DNA from: Salinibacterium hongtaonis | Lineage (GTDB): Bacteria > Actinomycetota > Actinomycetes > Actinomycetales > Microbacteriaceae | NCBI RefSeq assembly: GCF_003065485.1 | Contig: NZ_CP026951.1 | Location: 1,364,001 to 1,428,000, forward strand | DNA: 64,000 nucleotides | Reading direction: 5' to 3' | Part shown: positions 29,191 to 39,346 of the stretch, in pieces | How positions within the stretch are numbered: position 1 is the stretch's first letter | How the letters are laid out: each line of letters starts with the position of its first letter | The notes under the pieces: generated by a model | Databases searched by the model: none | The model's input: only the letters and a program-made list of their open reading frames with translations | What the model was told of the DNA's origin: nothing | Program-made: the position numbers and the translations under genes

Positions 29191-30335
29191 TACTTGGCGT
29201 CCTTCTTCTGGTGGTCGAGCACCATGTCGCGGAATCGGTCGAAGAGGTAGTTTGCGTCGTGCGGGCCAGCGGCCGCCTCGGGGTGGTACTGCACCGAGAA
29301 CGCGGGGATATCGAGAGCGCGAAGGCCCTCGACGACGTTGTCGTTGAGGTTGACGTGGCTCACCTCGACCCGACCGAATCCGGCGGGTGACTCGCTCGGT
29401 TCGCCGATGGGAGCATCCACCGCGAATCCGTGATTGTGCGAGGTGATCTCGACGCGGCCCGTGCCGCGATCGACAACGGGCTGGTTAATGCCACGGTGGC
29501 CAAATGAGAGCTTGTAGGTGCCGTAGCCGAGGGCACGACCGAGCAACTGATTGCCGAAGCAGATTCCGAAGAACGGAAGGTTGTTGCGGAGCACTCCCTG
29601 GAGCAGCTCGACGTGGTGATCAGATGCGCCGGGGTCGCCGGGGCCGTTCGAATAGAACACGGCGCTCGGGTTGAGCGCGAGAAGCTCGTCGAGAGTCACC
29701 GTCTGGGGCATCACATGCACATCGAAGCCACGGGCCGAAAGGTATCGAAGGGTCGAAGACTTCACGCCAAGATCGAGGACAGCGACTGAGCCAATGCGCT
29801 CGCCTTCTGCCTTAATCGTGTACGGCTCGGTTGTCGAGACGCTGCCGGAGAGGTTTTGTCCCGACATCTCTGCCCCTGCACGCACCGCCGCCAGCTGCTC
29901 GTCGTCGCTGAGGGCAGCGTCTGCCCCTGAGAAGATTCCGGCCCTCATGGCACCAGCATCGCGCAGGCGGCGGGTGATGGCACGAGTGTCAATCCCGCTG
30001 ATTCCGACGATGCCCTCTTCGACGAGCTGGTCATCGAGGCTGCCGGTCGCCCGGTAATTGGAGACGACGCGAGAGGGGTCTCGCACGACGAAGCCCGATA
30101 CCCAGATGCGGGATGATTCGGTGTCTTCGCCGTTGACACCGGTGTTGCCGATGTGGGGCGCCGTCATAACGACGATCTGACCCGCATACGACGGGTCTGT
30201 GAGGGTCTCTTGGTAGCCGGTCATGCCGGTTGCGAATACGGCTTCGCCGAACGTGCGACCGATGGCCCCATAGGCATTACCGGTGAAACGGCTGCCGTCT
30301 TCGAGTACAAGAACGGCGGGTTCTGAGATTGCCAC
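29190..30335 (-). CDS. carA: Carbamoyl-phosphate synthase small subunit
   Basis: Glutaminase subunit that feeds ammonia to CarB. 381 residues; the N-terminal small-subunit domain is followed by a class-I amidotransferase with nucleophile Cys259 (FFGICFGNQ) and His351/Glu353 ([11 protein letters not shown]). GTG start at 30335 overlaps the stop of the preceding membrane-protein gene by one base (TAGTG). Confidence 0.98.
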   Translation of the reverse strand: MAISEPAVLVLEDGSRFTGNAYGAIGRTFGEAVFATGMTGYQETLTDPSYAGQIVVMTAPHIGNTGVNGEDTESSRIWVSGFVVRDPSRVVSNYRATGSLDDQLVEEGIVGISGIDTRAITRRLRDAGAMRAGIFSGADAALSDDEQLAAVRAGAEMSGQNLSGSVSTTEPYTIKAEGERIGSVAVLDLGVKSSTLRYLSARGFDVHVMPQTVTLDELLALNPSAVFYSNGPGDPGASDHHVELLQGVLRNNLPFFGICFGNQLLGRALGYGTYKLSFGHRGINQPVVDRGTGRVEITSHNHGFAVDAPIGEPSESPAGFGRVEVSHVNLNDNVVEGLRALDIPAFSVQYHPEAAAGPHDANYLFDRFRDMVLDHQKKDAK

Positions 30336-30871
30336 TAGGCGAGTCCTCCCTGGGTGGACGAGTGTGATGCTGAGTTATGAAGAAGCCGGGTTACGGCTTC
30401 GGAGAATGTGGTTACTTCTGCGGCTCTATCGAACCTCAGGTACGAGTCGACCGAAACGCGAGAGTCGTCGCCCACGAGGTCCCACGCAACAAGCACTAGG
30501 CCGTCGCGTTCGACGACACGGTCGATCGTCCAGGTCGCGCGGTCGACGCCCCGCAGATCGTTCGCCGGCAGCCATGTCTGCGGTTGGCCCGGGATGGCGA
30601 GCACGATCCCCTCGCTGGCAACGATGATCTCGGCGCGCGCCCTAAAGCCGAGCCCGTTAACCGCGACTCGGTTGAGGGGCTCTCCTGCGAGAGTCGTGGC
30701 GACATAGAAAGCGCTCGCTCTAAAGAACTCGTCACCGACAGTGGCCGGAACTGGTCGAGTCGCGGGAAGTGACGCCTGTCGTCGTCGCCTCGCCTGCCAA
30801 CCGAGATACATAAGGATGAGAAGAACAACGAGGAAGGCCACGACGACCCAGAGAAGGACATTCTTATCCAC
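30335..30871 (-). CDS. Membrane-anchored PH-like protein of the pyr operon
   Basis: 178 residues from the GTG at 30871, which overlaps the pyrC stop by eight bases. One N-terminal transmembrane helix (about 5-26: [20 protein letters not shown]), then an Arg-rich stretch and a cytosolic beta-rich domain resembling bacterial PH folds. A protein of this layout sits between pyrC and carA in many actinobacteria (Rv1382 in M. tuberculosis is the parallel I recall); its function is unknown. Possibly links pyrimidine enzymes to the membrane, which is speculation. Confidence 0.8.
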   Translation of the reverse strand: MDKNVLLWVVVAFLVVLLILMYLGWQARRRRQASLPATRPVPATVGDEFFRASAFYVATTLAGEPLNRVAVNGLGFRARAEIIVASEGIVLAIPGQPQTWLPANDLRGVDRATWTIDRVVERDGLVLVAWDLVGDDSRVSVDSYLRFDRAAEVTTFSEAVTRLLHNSASHSSTQGGLA

Positions 30872-32195
30872 GGTGCGCTCCTGCCGCTCTCGCCACTGTT
30901 TCGGGGTCGACGAGCGCGCCGTCGAGCACAGTGGCATATCCGTTGTGGATCGTGGTGACGACCCGGCCGGGGAGCTCTCGGCCGAGATACGGGGAGTTGG
31001 TGCTCTTGCCGCGGAGATCCGGCGTGCTGAACACCGAGCGGGCCGCCGTGTCATAGAGAGTGATGTTCGCCGGAGCGCCGACTACGACGCCCCGTGCGTA
31101 TCCGCCGAGCCGACCGATCGCGGCCGGTGCCGACGAGAGAACCCTCGCGACATCGGTCCAGGCCAGATGCCCGGTCTCGACTGTCGACGCCTGCACGACG
31201 GACAGCGCCGTTTCAAGACCAACCATGCCGAATGCTGCGGCACCCCATTCACAATCCTTGTCTTCGACCGGATGCGGGGCGTGGTCGGTTGCGACGATGT
31301 CGATCGTGCCGTCGGCCAGTCCGGCGCGGAGCGCCATAACGTCTTCTGCCCGGCGCAGAGGCGGGTTCACCTTGTAGCGGGCGTCGTAGCTGCGCACGAG
31401 TTCCTCATCGAGTAGAAGGTGGTGAGGCGTCACCTCGGCTGTCACGGCAATTCCCCGGGACTTTGCCCAGCGCACAACCTCGACGGAACCTGCAGTCGAG
31501 AGGTGGCAGATGTGCACGCGGGACCCGACATGCTCTGCCAGCAACACGTCGCGGGCGATAATGGCCTCTTCTGCTACGGCGGGCCATCCTGCCAGGCCGA
31601 GTTCCCCAGAGACGACGCCCTCGTTCATCTGGGCGCCCTCGGTCAGGCGCGGCTCCTGAGCATGTTGGGCAATGACTCCGTCGAATGCCTTGACGTACTC
31701 AAGCGCCCGACGCATGAGAAGTGCATCAGAAACGCATTTGCCGTCGTCGCTGAAGACTCGAACTGCGGCGCGACTCGATGCCATGGCGCGAATCTCGGCG
31801 AGACTTTCTCCGCGCAAGCCCACAGTGACCGCCCCGACGGGACGCACGGTGGCGTAGCCAGCGGCATCGCCCAGAGACGCGACCTGCTCGACTACTCCCG
31901 CGGTGTCGGCGACCGGCGATGTGTTGGCCATAGCGTGCACGGCGGTGAACCCACCGGCAGCAGCCGCCTGTGACCCCGTAAGCACCGTCTCGCTCTGCTC
32001 GAAGCCGGGCTCCCGCAGGTGCGTATGAAGGTCGACGAGCCCCGGGAGCGCGAGCAGCCCGTCGGCGTCGATCACCGTTGCACCAGAAGCACTGAGTGCG
32101 TGGCCCATCTCAACGATGACGCCGTCGCGGACCAGCAGGTCTGTTCGGCTTCCATCCACCAGCGCAGCACCGCGCACAATCAACGACTCATTCAT
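30864..32195 (-). CDS. pyrC: Dihydroorotase
   Basis: Cyclises carbamoyl aspartate to dihydroorotate. 443 residues, class-I type, with the zinc-binding HTHLREPG at 57-64 and a later ATDHAPH. The ATG overlaps the pyrB stop (ATGA). Confidence 0.97.
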   Translation of the reverse strand: MNESLIVRGAALVDGSRTDLLVRDGVIVEMGHALSASGATVIDADGLLALPGLVDLHTHLREPGFEQSETVLTGSQAAAAGGFTAVHAMANTSPVADTAGVVEQVASLGDAAGYATVRPVGAVTVGLRGESLAEIRAMASSRAAVRVFSDDGKCVSDALLMRRALEYVKAFDGVIAQHAQEPRLTEGAQMNEGVVSGELGLAGWPAVAEEAIIARDVLLAEHVGSRVHICHLSTAGSVEVVRWAKSRGIAVTAEVTPHHLLLDEELVRSYDARYKVNPPLRRAEDVMALRAGLADGTIDIVATDHAPHPVEDKDCEWGAAAFGMVGLETALSVVQASTVETGHLAWTDVARVLSSAPAAIGRLGGYARGVVVGAPANITLYDTAARSVFSTPDLRGKSTNSPYLGRELPGRVVTTIHNGYATVLDGALVDPETVARAAGAHRG

Positions 32196-33145
32196 GCCAG
32201 ACCCTCCCGTTCGCCTGAAAGCAAGAGGTACAGCACAGCCATCCTCACAGAAACACCATTCGACACCTGCTCGAGCACGGTAGACGCCTTTGAATCCGCT
32301 GCGCCCGACGAAATTTCGAATCCGCGATTCATCGGGCCAGGGTGCATGACAATGCTACCCTCGCCCAACTGAGCGAGCCGCGCGTCGTCGAGCCCCCACC
32401 ACCGGGAATACTCCCTAGCGTTGGGAAAAAACGCCGCATGCATGCGCTCGGACTGCACCCGGAGCATCATGACCACGTCGGTAGCCTGCTCAAGTGACGA
32501 GTCAAGGTCGTAGCTCACCGTGGCCGGCCACGAGCTAACGCCGACCGGCAGAAGAGTCGGAGGGGCAACGAGCCTGACCTGTGCGCCCAGTGTCGTCAGA
32601 AGCCACACGTTCGACCGGGCCACCCGTGAGTGCAGCACGTCGCCGACGATCGTGACCGTGACACCATCAAGGTCACGGCCCCGGGATGCTGCGCCGTGAA
32701 GCCGGCGTCGGATCGTAAAAGCGTCGAGAAGCGCCTGGGTGGGATGCTCGTGCGTTCCGTCACCTGCGTTCACGATTCCGGCGTCGATCCAACCGCTGGT
32801 TGCGAGTGTCTGCGGTGCACCGGAGGCGCCGTGACGCACGACGACAGCGTCCGCACCGATTGCAGCAAGAGTCTGTGCCGTGTCTTTGAGGCTCTCGCCC
32901 TTCGACACACTTGAACCCTTGGCCGAGAAGTTGATCACGTCGGCGCTGAGTCGTTTGGCGGCAGCCTCAAACGAGATACGGGTGCGCGTCGAGTCTTCGA
33001 AAAAGAGATTGACGACCGTCTTGCTTCTCAGCGCCGGAAGCTTCTTGACCTCGCGGGTTGAGACCTCCGCCATATCCTCTGCGACATCAAGGATGTTGAC
33101 CGCGGCATCACGGGTCAGGTCGCGGGTGCTCAGTAAGTGCCTCAT
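32192..33145 (-). CDS. pyrB: Aspartate carbamoyltransferase catalytic subunit
   Basis: First committed pyrimidine step: carbamoyl phosphate + aspartate. 317 residues with the carbamoyl-phosphate loop STRTR at 52-56 and the HPTQALLD motif. No pyrI regulatory gene is present. ATGA overlaps with both pyrR (upstream) and pyrC (downstream). Confidence 0.98.
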   Translation of the reverse strand: MRHLLSTRDLTRDAAVNILDVAEDMAEVSTREVKKLPALRSKTVVNLFFEDSTRTRISFEAAAKRLSADVINFSAKGSSVSKGESLKDTAQTLAAIGADAVVVRHGASGAPQTLATSGWIDAGIVNAGDGTHEHPTQALLDAFTIRRRLHGAASRGRDLDGVTVTIVGDVLHSRVARSNVWLLTTLGAQVRLVAPPTLLPVGVSSWPATVSYDLDSSLEQATDVVMMLRVQSERMHAAFFPNAREYSRWWGLDDARLAQLGEGSIVMHPGPMNRGFEISSGAADSKASTVLEQVSNGVSVRMAVLYLLLSGEREGLA

Positions 33146-33693
33146 CGGGTCGCCTCGTCCGCCTGGCCATCAATGCTGACGAACTCTTGGCCGTCGGCCT
33201 CGTGCAGGCGAACGTTGATGCGCTCCAGCTGTGACGATGGCAGGTTCTTGCCAACGAAGTCTGGCCTGATCGGCAGCTCGCGGTGGCCTCGATCGACCAG
33301 GGCCGCGAGACGAACGACGCGGGGGCGGCCGATGTCACCGAGGGCATCGAGCGCAGCCCGGATAGTGCGCCCCGAGTAGAGAACGTCATCGACAAGAACG
33401 ACTACGCGACCGTCGACTCCGCCCGCAGGAATATGGGTGGGCGCTGGGGTGCGAACGCGACCGCGCGAGAGATCGTCACGGTACATCGTGACGTCGAGGG
33501 CACCTGCCTCGACGGGGGTACCCGAGATCTCGCTGACGAGAGCGGCGATGCGCTGTGCGAGAATCACGCCCCTCGTGGGAATCCCGAGGATGACGAGACC
33601 GTCTGCTCCCCTGTTGGATTCGAGAATCTCGTGGGAGATGCGCGTGAGGGCACGCGCGATGTCAGCCTGCTGCAGAACTACGCGTTCCGGCAT
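33142..33693 (-). CDS. pyrR: PyrR, pyr operon regulator / uracil phosphoribosyltransferase
   Basis: UMP-sensing RNA-binding regulator that also has uracil phosphoribosyltransferase activity. 183 residues; the PRPP-binding motif is [14 protein letters not shown] (about 98-111). First gene of the pyr operon, with a strong AAGGAGG five bases before the ATG. A PyrR-type RNA motif ends three bases before that ribosome site (see the regulatory entry), so the operon is probably autoregulated at translation. Confidence 0.96.
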   Translation of the reverse strand: MPERVVLQQADIARALTRISHEILESNRGADGLVILGIPTRGVILAQRIAALVSEISGTPVEAGALDVTMYRDDLSRGRVRTPAPTHIPAGGVDGRVVVLVDDVLYSGRTIRAALDALGDIGRPRVVRLAALVDRGHRELPIRPDFVGKNLPSSQLERINVRLHEADGQEFVSIDGQADEATR

Positions 33694-33698
33694 TCTGA

Positions 33699-33722
33699 CC
33701 TCCTTCCCCGCCTCACTGGACG
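33699..33722 (-). promoter_or_regulatory. Probable PyrR-binding RNA element overlapping the pyr ribosome-binding region
   Basis: The leader RNA has CGUCCAGUGAGGCG (33722 to 33709), matching 12 of 14 positions of the PyrR consensus ARUCCNGNGAGGYU, with flanking GCC/GGC able to close a hairpin. AAGGAGG (33705 to 33699) begins three bases later. PyrR-UMP bound here would block ribosome entry, as reported for mycobacterial pyr leaders. Confidence 0.75.
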
Positions 33723-33748
33723 GCTCTTAAAGGATGTCTGATTCGTCT

Positions 33749-33754
33749 AGCTTA
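33749..33754 (-). promoter_or_regulatory. Candidate -10 box of the pyr operon
   Basis: TAAGCT (TANNNT) on the minus strand, which would give a leader of about 48 bases holding the PyrR element. No convincing -35 hexamer. Confidence 0.3.
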
Positions 33755-33782
33755 CCGCGTCACGATGAGCCCGACGCGCGGA

Positions 33783-34688
33783 CTAGCCCCAACGCTTAAG
33801 CAGGTACTTCTCAAGTAGCCCGATGAGCGCATCCGTTGTCTTGCCGATGATGCCCAGAAGGATGATCGTGAGGAACATGCGGTCAACGCGGCCGTTGTTC
33901 TGCGAGTCGACAAGCAGGAACCCGAGACCCATCGACGACGCAATGAGCTCAGCGGCGACCAGGAAGAGCCATGCCTGCGCGAGGGCGAGGCGGAGTCCTG
34001 AGACGATGCTCGGCACAACTGCGGGAAGTTGCACCTGGGCAAGCAGGCTAAGCCGGCCAAGGCCATACGCCTGACCCAACTCGACCAGCTGCGGGTCGAC
34101 GTGGCGAAGAGCGCCAGCCACCGTCGTATAGACCGGAAAGAGAGCGCCGATAGCAATGAGGGCAACCTTGGAGTCTTCGCTGATGCCCACGTAGAGAACC
34201 AAGAGTGGTACCCAGGCGAGCGAAGGAACGGCTCTGAAGGCACCGATTGTGGGTGCAAGAAAGGCGCTGGCCCATCGCGAGAGTCCGACTGCGGCACCGA
34301 GGACGAGCCCAACCACGGCTCCAACGGCGAAGCCGATGAGCACGCGCTGGGTTGAGATTGCGATGTGCTTGACCAAGCTGCCGTCGGCAAACAGCTGCGT
34401 TGCCGCAGTCCAGACGGATTCCGGGGACGGCAGTTTGAATGCAGGGACGAGTTCTAGTGCCGAAACCGTGAACCATGCGACAAGGAGAAAGACGGGGAGA
34501 ACGAAGCCTGCCGCTACATAGAGACTCTTGCCGCGTCGTCGGCCCGTTTCGGGAGCGGGCGGCAGAGCGTTCGCTTGATTTCCGGCGGCGGAGTAACCGT
34601 AGCCGGATGAATACTGATGGAGCGTGGCGGGAGCCCCCGCACTGTTCTGGAGTGCGGGGGCTGCCGTCGGGGACTGCCGAGGATTCAC
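33783..34688 (-). CDS. ABC transporter permease, sulfonate/nitrate/taurine type
   Basis: 301 residues: a ~55-residue Gly/Ala/Tyr-rich cytosolic N-terminus, then six transmembrane helices of the BPD_transp_1 family. The EAA loop that docks with the ATPase is in the VELGQAYGLGRLSLLAQVQLP region. Closest in type to SsuC/TauC. GTG start at 34688 shares one base with the stop of the binding-protein gene (TAGTG). Confidence 0.9.
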   Translation of the reverse strand: MNPRQSPTAAPALQNSAGAPATLHQYSSGYGYSAAGNQANALPPAPETGRRRGKSLYVAAGFVLPVFLLVAWFTVSALELVPAFKLPSPESVWTAATQLFADGSLVKHIAISTQRVLIGFAVGAVVGLVLGAAVGLSRWASAFLAPTIGAFRAVPSLAWVPLLVLYVGISEDSKVALIAIGALFPVYTTVAGALRHVDPQLVELGQAYGLGRLSLLAQVQLPAVVPSIVSGLRLALAQAWLFLVAAELIASSMGLGFLLVDSQNNGRVDRMFLTIILLGIIGKTTDALIGLLEKYLLKRWG

Positions 34689-35713
34689 TAGTTTCCGATC
34701 GCCGATGCGTCGGCCTTCGCGAAGAAGGTGTCGTTGAAGATTGAATCGAGCGCAGCGTCAATCGTGTCCTGTGACGTCACGTCCCCAGACTCGACGAAGA
34801 TGGGGCCGACGATCGCGAGCACGTCTCGCTGACGCTTGCCGGGCGCTCCAACATCGAAGTTTGTGCGCTCGATGAGAACCTTCTCAGCGATGGCGACATC
34901 AATTCCTGCGACCTCGGCAAGAATCGCGGCGGCGTCATCGGGGTTCGCCGTCGCCCACTCGCGGGCCTTCTCGTAGGCGTTGACGACGACCTGGGCAACA
35001 TCCGCGTGGTTCGTGATGAAGTCTTCCGTCGCGTTGAGAAAGCCATACGTGTTGAAGTCGATGTTGCGGTAGATCAGCTTGGTGTTCGATTGAACCTCAG
35101 ACGTGGCCATGATCGGGTCAAGGCCGGACCATGCGTCAACCGCTCCTGCGGCGAGAGCGGCGGCGCCGTCAGCGTGCTGGAGGTTCTCGATCGTGACCTC
35201 GTCGAGGCCAACACCCGCCTCCTCAAGAGCCTGGAGAAGGAAGAAGTAGGGGTCGGTTCCCTTGGTCGCGGCGATCTTCTTGCCGCGGAGGTCGGTGACA
35301 TCGGAGATAGCCGAACCATCGGGAACAACGATGGCGGCCCACTCGGGCTGCGAGTAGATGCTGATCACCTGGATGGGAGACCCATTCGACCGAGCAAGAA
35401 GAGCGGCAGAACCGGCAGTGGATCCCACGTCGACAGCCCCGGCGCGAAGTGCCTCGTTTGCCTTGTTTGAACCGGCGGACTGCAACCAGTTCACGGTGAC
35501 ACCATCGAGTTCCTCTTCGAGCCAGCCCTGCTCCTTGATGATCAGGCTCAGCGGGTTATACGTAGCGAAGTCGATATTGAGGGTGCTCGTGCTCCAGTCC
35601 TCGGCCGTCGGCTCGGCGTTTATGGCAGAACCCTCCCCGGCAACACAGCCAGAAAGAACGAGCACGCTGGCGGCGGCCAGAGCAACTGCAGAAAGGGTTG
35701 GTGCGAGTCTCAT
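34688..35713 (-). CDS. ABC transporter substrate-binding lipoprotein, sulfonate/nitrate/taurine type
   Basis: 341 residues from ATG 35713. Signal peptide with lipobox VLSGC (Cys at about 24), so it should be lipidated by Lgt (encoded in this window) and anchored outside the membrane. NMT1/SsuA-like periplasmic-binding fold follows: WLQSAGSNKANEALRAGAVD and ATKGTDPYFFLLQALE. Substrate cannot be named from sequence; aliphatic sulfonates, taurine or a thiamine precursor are options. The longer frame to 35893 runs into the ATPase gene. Confidence 0.9.
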   Translation of the reverse strand: MRLAPTLSAVALAAASVLVLSGCVAGEGSAINAEPTAEDWSTSTLNIDFATYNPLSLIIKEQGWLEEELDGVTVNWLQSAGSNKANEALRAGAVDVGSTAGSAALLARSNGSPIQVISIYSQPEWAAIVVPDGSAISDVTDLRGKKIAATKGTDPYFFLLQALEEAGVGLDEVTIENLQHADGAAALAAGAVDAWSGLDPIMATSEVQSNTKLIYRNIDFNTYGFLNATEDFITNHADVAQVVVNAYEKAREWATANPDDAAAILAEVAGIDVAIAEKVLIERTNFDVGAPGKRQRDVLAIVGPIFVESGDVTSQDTIDAALDSIFNDTFFAKADASAIGN

Positions 35714-35747
35714 GCTGTGATCCTTGCGATTATGGATGAAAAGGGAG

Positions 35748-36554
35748 TTATGCGTGGTGATGAGTGTGAACGCCGAGGCCGCTGAGAAGATCAGCGCGCA
35801 GCTGGGCGAGGGTCGCATCTCCGCGGTCGCGAGGGCGCTCCCCCGGAACCTGAATGATGCTGCGGATGCCCGCTCCGCTGTTACGAGGAGCATCCGGATG
35901 CGTGCCGATTAACACCACCCGGTCGGCCAAATAGAGTGCCTCGTCGACATCGTGAGTGACGAGAAGAATCGTGGTCGGTTCGACCGTGTGGATATCGAGG
36001 AGCAGATCCTGCATTTGCAGTCGGGTTAGGGCGTCGAGAGCACCGAACGGCTCGTCGAGCACGAGAACGCCGGGCTTGCGGGCGAGCGCACGGGCGAGCG
36101 AGGCGCGCTGAGCCATTCCCCCGGACACCTGCCGAGGGCGAAGGGCGGCCGAATCGGAGAGCCCGACGAGGCGCAGCAGCTCTGCCACTCGCGCCCGGCC
36201 CTCCTCCCGCTCGGTACCGCGTGGCAGACCGAGGGAGACGTTGTGAGCGAGAGTGCGCCACGGCAGCAGCCGAGGTTCCTGAAATCCCACGGAACAGCGC
36301 AGATCGATTCCCGTAACCGCTGTGCCCGCAATGGTGATGCTGCCGGAGCTCGGGCGGTCTAGTCCCGAAACCTGCCGAAGGAGAGTGGACTTGCCGCAGC
36401 CGGATGCGCCGACGAGAGCGATGACCTCACCGGCGGCAATATCCAGGTCGACATCCCGCAGGACAACGCGGTCGTCAAACACTCGTCCGACCCCTGAGAG
36501 GGAAACAGAAAGCGCGCCCGTCGTGGCGGTAGGTGCAGAGGCGATCAAAGTCAC
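35748..36554 (-). CDS. ABC transporter ATP-binding protein, sulfonate/nitrate/taurine type
   Basis: About 268 residues. All nucleotide-binding motifs are present: Walker A GASGCGKST, Q-loop VGFQEPRLLPW, signature VSGGMAQR, Walker B VLVLDEPFGALD and H-loop VTHDVDEAL. SsuB/TauB class. First gene of the importer operon (ATPase, binding protein, permease). Start is uncertain: GTG 36554 chosen; the frame is open to 36656 without a ribosome site. Confidence 0.88.
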   Translation of the reverse strand: MTLIASAPTATTGALSVSLSGVGRVFDDRVVLRDVDLDIAAGEVIALVGASGCGKSTLLRQVSGLDRPSSGSITIAGTAVTGIDLRCSVGFQEPRLLPWRTLAHNVSLGLPRGTEREEGRARVAELLRLVGLSDSAALRPRQVSGGMAQRASLARALARKPGVLVLDEPFGALDALTRLQMQDLLLDIHTVEPTTILLVTHDVDEALYLADRVVLIGTHPDAPRNSGAGIRSIIQVPGERPRDRGDATLAQLRADLLSGLGVHTHHHA

Positions 36555-36612
36555 CTCATGAACGTAGTGCTGCGACGGACGCGCGATCAAACAGTGCGTA
36601 ACGGAACGAAAT

Positions 36613-37026
36613 CTAAGCGCGGAGCTGGGCAATCCTGCCGAGAAGTCCGTTGACAAAACCAGCGGAATCGTCGGTGCTCAGCTCTTCTGCGAGCTTCACC
36701 GCCTCCGAAATCGCCACGGCGTCTGGCACCTCATCGTTGAACATGATCTCCCAGATTCCGATGCGCACGAGAGCACGATCGAGCACGGGCATGCGGTCGA
36801 TCGTCCAGCCCTGGGCGTAGGTCTCGATGAGTTCATCGATCTCATCGCCATGCTCGGTGATTCCTGTGACGATCTGGAGCGCATAGCGCCACGACTCTTG
36901 GCGGGCGGGTTCGTGGGAGGCGCGTTCGGATTCCGCCGCAATTGCGCTGTTGAGCGAGATCTCACGGAGATCTGCGCCATAGAGAATGTCGAGAGCGCGC
37001 TTGCGCGCTTTAGTGCGAGCGCTCAC
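36613..37026 (-). CDS. nusB: Transcription antitermination factor NusB
   Basis: RNA-binding all-alpha protein that, with NusE (S10), prevents early termination in rRNA operons. 137 residues, with the N-terminal RKRALDILYGADLR and C-terminal AVKLAEELSTDDSAGFVNGLLG blocks typical of the family. GTG start overlaps the efp stop by one base (TAGTG). Confidence 0.96.
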   Translation of the reverse strand: MSARTKARKRALDILYGADLREISLNSAIAAESERASHEPARQESWRYALQIVTGITEHGDEIDELIETYAQGWTIDRMPVLDRALVRIGIWEIMFNDEVPDAVAISEAVKLAEELSTDDSAGFVNGLLGRIAQLRA

Positions 37027-37589
37027 TAGTCGTTGACGCGGCCCAGGTAGTCGCCCGTGCGGGTGTCGACCTTGACGCGGGTTCCCGTCTCAAGGAACAG
37101 GGGCACCTGGATCTCGTACCCGGTTTCTACCGTCGCGGGCTTGGTTCCACCGGTAGAGCGGTCACCCTGGAGGCCAGGCTCCGTGTAGGTGATCTCGAGC
37201 ACGACGGATGCTGGCAGGTCGATGTACAGCGGGTTGCCGTTGTTGAGCGCAATGGTGACGGGCTGGTTCTCGAGCATGAAGTTCTGAGCATCGCCGACGA
37301 CGGACTCGGGAACGTTGATCTGGTCGTAGTCCGTTGAATCCATGAACACGAACGACTCGCCGTCCTTGTACAGGTAGGTGAAGTCGCGGCGATCAACGTT
37401 CTCGGTCTCGATCTTGGTGCCAGCGTTGTAGGTCTTGTCGACGGTCTTGCCAGTGACGACGTTCTTCATCTTCGTGCGCACGAATGCGCCACCCTTGCCG
37501 GGCTTGACGTGCTGGAAGTCGATAACAGTCCAGAGCTGGCCGTCGATCTTGATAACGACGCCGTTCTTGATGTCAGCAGTTGATGCCAT
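37026..37589 (-). CDS. efp: Elongation factor P
   Basis: Relieves ribosome stalling at polyproline stretches. 187 residues, three beta-barrel domains. The tip loop that contacts the P-site tRNA is [10 protein letters not shown], with Lys32 at the position modified in other bacteria. No epmA/epmB is in view; actinobacterial EF-P with this loop is usually thought to work unmodified. In the expected place before nusB and after aroB. Confidence 0.97.
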   Translation of the reverse strand: MASTADIKNGVVIKIDGQLWTVIDFQHVKPGKGGAFVRTKMKNVVTGKTVDKTYNAGTKIETENVDRRDFTYLYKDGESFVFMDSTDYDQINVPESVVGDAQNFMLENQPVTIALNNGNPLYIDLPASVVLEITYTEPGLQGDRSTGGTKPATVETGYEIQVPLFLETGTRVKVDTRTGDYLGRVND

Positions 37590-37712
37590 GAGGCGAGAAT
37601 CCGTTCAATCGGGGTGACACCGGCTTAGAGCTGCCGGAGAAAATGCGGGCGAGTGCGCCGGAGGGCAAGTTTACTGCCTCGACACCGTGAAGCCCAATGC
37701 CGCCTCGGGCAG

Positions 37713-38786
37713 CTACGAACCAATCTCCTGATATGCGGCGAAGAGCAGGCTTTGGTCCGGGCCGGCGAGCACGGTCGGGCGACCGACATCGTCAAGAATG
37801 ATGAACCGAAGCAGCTCCCCGCGAGCCTTTTTATCGCGCTTCATCACGCTGATCAGGGTGTTCCACCGCCCCGCAGGGTAGGTGGTCGGCAACTGTAACG
37901 ACTCGAGAATTGAGCGATGACGGTCAACGACATCATCGGAGAGGCGCCCACTCAGCCGGGCAAGCTCGGCGGCAAACATCATGCCGATCGCGACAGCCGC
38001 GCCGTGACGCCATTGAAAGCGCTCTGCATATTCCACGGCGTGGCCCAGGGTGTGCCCGTAATTCAGAATCTCGCGCTGTCCCTGCTCAGTGAAGTCATCC
38101 CCCACCACGCGAGCCTTGATGCCGATCGATAGCTCCACGAGCCGGCGGAACTCCTCCGTCGACGGGTCGGTAGCCCGCTCTACATCGCGCTCGATGATGT
38201 CGAGGATCTCGGGCTCCGCGATGAAGCCGTACTTCACGACCTCGCCGAACCCAGCGAGGATCTCCATCTTGCTGAGACCCGTGAGAACGTCGAGATCAAC
38301 GATGACACCGGCCGGGGCATAAAAGCAGCCGACAAGGTTCTTGCCCTCGTTCGTATTGATACCGGTCTTGCCGCCTATGGCTGCGTCGACCATGCCCAGG
38401 AGGGTTGAGGGGATCTGCACGAGACGAACTCCGCGCAACCACGTTGCCGCAACGAAACCGGCGAGGTCGGTGACGGCGCCGCCGCCGAAGCCGACGACAA
38501 CATCCGATCGCGTGAAATCAGACTGGCCCAGAACCTGCCAGCAGAATGCGGCGACCTCCACCCGCTTGCCAGCCTCGGCATCCGGGATCTCTGCGAGGAC
38601 GACCTCATAGGTGTCGAGTAGGTTCTCACGAAGCTCGGCCGCTCGGGCAGCGAGAGTCGGAGGATGCACGATCAGAACCTTGCGCGCATCCGGCCCGATA
38701 ACAGAGGGCAGCGTGCCCAGAATGTCTCGCCCGACGAGCACATCGTAAGGCTCGGTGCCGCTCACCGTGATCGTCGTGATGCTCAT
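37713..38786 (-). CDS. aroB: 3-Dehydroquinate synthase
   Basis: Second step of the shikimate pathway (DAHP to 3-dehydroquinate), NAD- and zinc-dependent. 357 residues with GFGGGAVTDLAGF, the substrate loop STLLGMVDAAIGGKTGIN, and zinc ligands including the His residues of LNYGHTLGHAVE. Overlaps aroK by ATGA. The 123 bases to efp hold no other gene; they probably carry the efp promoter. Confidence 0.97.
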   Translation of the reverse strand: MSITTITVSGTEPYDVLVGRDILGTLPSVIGPDARKVLIVHPPTLAARAAELRENLLDTYEVVLAEIPDAEAGKRVEVAAFCWQVLGQSDFTRSDVVVGFGGGAVTDLAGFVAATWLRGVRLVQIPSTLLGMVDAAIGGKTGINTNEGKNLVGCFYAPAGVIVDLDVLTGLSKMEILAGFGEVVKYGFIAEPEILDIIERDVERATDPSTEEFRRLVELSIGIKARVVGDDFTEQGQREILNYGHTLGHAVEYAERFQWRHGAAVAIGMMFAAELARLSGRLSDDVVDRHRSILESLQLPTTYPAGRWNTLISVMKRDKKARGELLRFIILDDVGRPTVLAGPDQSLLFAAYQEIGS

Positions 38787-39346
38787 CGTGCTTCGTTCCC
38801 GTCTGTCGTTGTGCGCTGTGCCGCGAGCGGGATGTCGGCCTCGTCAGCGACCCATTCGGCGATATCTGCGGCGATCGAGTCGATCGGGCGGCTCGACGTA
38901 TCCCATGATCGCGTCGCCAGCTCGTTGTAGACACTGCTTCGCTTGTCTACCAGTGTGCGCCAGGCGTCGAGCCCCGAGGAGAGGAGAGGGCGTTTTCCTC
39001 CGGTGATCCGGCTCTCGACTGCCTCTGCAGAGACCGTGAGCTGCACAATTCGATGCTGGGCGAACTCGGCCCGAGTTTCTGGATGCATGACGGCACCCCC
39101 ACCCACAGAAAGAACTACTCGCTCACGAAGCGCTTCGCTTATCGTCGCTCGCTCAAGCTCCCGAAAATAGGGCTCGCCGTGCTGCGTGAAAATGTCGGCG
39201 ATGTCCCCGTGCTCAGCGACTATGCGCTTGTCGGAATCGACGAACGTCACGCCGAGGAGTTTGGCAACTCTTCTGCCGATCTTGGTCTTGCCCGAACCCG
39301 GCGCACCGATGAAAATGACGACGGGGCGCGCCTCCTCCCCCGCCAT
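38783..39346 (-). CDS. aroK: Shikimate kinase
   Basis: Phosphorylates shikimate at the 3-OH. 187 residues with P-loop GAPGSGKT at 14-21, the substrate Asp in DSDKRI, and SVGGGAV. Shares one base with the aroC stop (TAATG) and an ATGA with aroB. Confidence 0.96.
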   Translation of the reverse strand: MAGEEARPVVIFIGAPGSGKTKIGRRVAKLLGVTFVDSDKRIVAEHGDIADIFTQHGEPYFRELERATISEALRERVVLSVGGGAVMHPETRAEFAQHRIVQLTVSAEAVESRITGGKRPLLSSGLDAWRTLVDKRSSVYNELATRSWDTSSRPIDSIAADIAEWVADEADIPLAAQRTTTDGNEAR

